A DNA stretch of 64,000 nt from Proteinivorax hydrogeniformans. GTDB taxonomy: Bacteria; Bacillota; Proteinivoracia; Proteinivoracales; Proteinivoracaceae. The notes under the pieces are model-generated. The model was not told the origin of the DNA. It made no database searches and saw only the letters and a program-made list of their open reading frames with translations. Numbering within the stretch: position 1 is the first letter of the stretch; each line of letters opens with the position of its first letter. The position numbers and the translations under genes are program-made. The stretch is from positions 2,108,001-2,172,000 of the forward strand of contig NZ_CP159485.1 in NCBI RefSeq assembly GCF_040515995.1, given 5' to 3'. Positions 63,640 through 64,000 of this stretch are shown here, piece by piece.

Positions 63640-64000
63640 TTAAAGTTTTTCTCGCTGAAAAAGCACTGCTAATATAGCAACAATACCCATTATAAGATAT
63701 ACTAAAAACGCCATCTGAAAAGCGTGCGTTGAGTCTGTACCTACACCGTTTAAAGATTGTCCTTGTATGTCTAAAATAAAGCCGATAGTATTGTTTAAAA
63801 GCGCTGCTCCTAAAAATCCACCCACGTTTGCAACAGATGTAGCTATACCTGACAAACTTGGCTCATTTACATTTTTAACATTTGTAAATGATAGTATAAA
63901 CGTTACTGCAGAAATACCCATCAACAGGTAAAGAGCAGGTAATATTGCGATATTGGGCTTTCCGCCTGCCAAAACTATTTTATATATCCATATTAAAGTA
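63640..64000 (-). CDS. MFS transporter, C-terminal 120 residues (cut by window edge)
   Basis: The open frame runs off the right end of the window. The visible part contains four C-terminal helices of a major facilitator family protein: PSLSGIATSVANVGGFLGAALLNNTIG is the typical helix 10/11 pattern and AFLVYLIMGIVAILAVLFQ the last helix. The substrate cannot be told. An internal TTG at 63972 is not the real start. Confidence 0.8.
   Translation of the reverse strand, partial: TLIWIYKIVLAGGKPNIAILPALYLLMGISAVTFILSFTNVKNVNEPSLSGIATSVANVGGFLGAALLNNTIGFILDIQGQSLNGVGTDSTHAFQMAFLVYLIMGIVAILAVLFQREKL

Overview
The window is a low-GC, endospore-former-type Bacillota (Clostridia) chromosome segment. 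This rests on Firmicutes gene order (ytxC-thrS; polA-mutM-ytaF-coaE; pcrA-ligA; gatCAB), T-box leaders on two aminoacyl-tRNA synthetase genes, sporulation-family genes (YtxC, YtaF, SpoIIM) and AGGAGG-type ribosome binding sites with many TTG and GTG starts. Five tandem, acidic peptide-binding lipoproteins next to one Opp transporter suggest a proteolytic, peptide-fermenting anaerobe. A (halo)alkaliphile of the Proteinivorax/Natranaerobius kind is my guess, not something the sequence proves.

Layout. 1-3.3 kb: the N-terminal part of thrS with its T-box, ytxC, then seven tRNA genes with consensus promoters. 3.5-17.7 kb: the oligopeptide uptake region, oppBCDF plus five separately promoted and terminated oppA-like genes. 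18-26 kb: cell wall and DNA repair (lytic transglycosylase, coaE, ytaF, mutM, polA, an ECF sigma/anti-sigma pair, dinB). 26-30 kb: small genes of varied or unknown function (ElaA-like GNAT, YwbE, UPF0316 protein behind a terminator-bearing leader, an HEXXH protein, a DUF1287 protein). 30.5-35.4 kb: an accessory patch with a wrecked ABC-F gene, two orphan genes and two tyrosine recombinases beside tRNA-Leu(CAA), probably a decayed integrative element. 35.5-44.7 kb: an iron-ADH-fold protein without its metal ligands, two M16 peptidase-family proteins, pseudouridine catabolism (psuK-psuG), a candidate small RNA, a YlbF-family protein, an NSS transporter and a WYL regulator. 44.7-53.5 kb: gatCAB, a flavin reductase, ligA and pcrA. 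53.7-64 kb: a DegV protein, T-box-trpS, a YkuK-like protein, an ATP-grasp/M20 fusion, SpoIIM, membrane proteins, a YerC-like repressor, a DUF1576 membrane protein with a tiny HATPase, a rubrerythrin-like protein and the C-terminus of an MFS transporter.

How the genes work together. The opp cluster would import peptides through one membrane complex served by five interchangeable binding proteins with similar promoters and operator-like repeats. psuK-psuG salvage pseudouridine; PsuK carries a DNA-binding domain and its promoter holds a perfect inverted repeat. GatCAB, thrS, trpS and the tRNA cluster are translation housekeeping; ligA, pcrA, polA, mutM and dinB are DNA maintenance. The most unusual items are the small RNA candidate at 41.7 kb, the metal-less ADH-fold protein at 35.5 kb, the ATP-grasp/M20 fusion at 56.6 kb, the leader at 28.0-28.3 kb and the promoter/operator architecture of the oppA paralogues.
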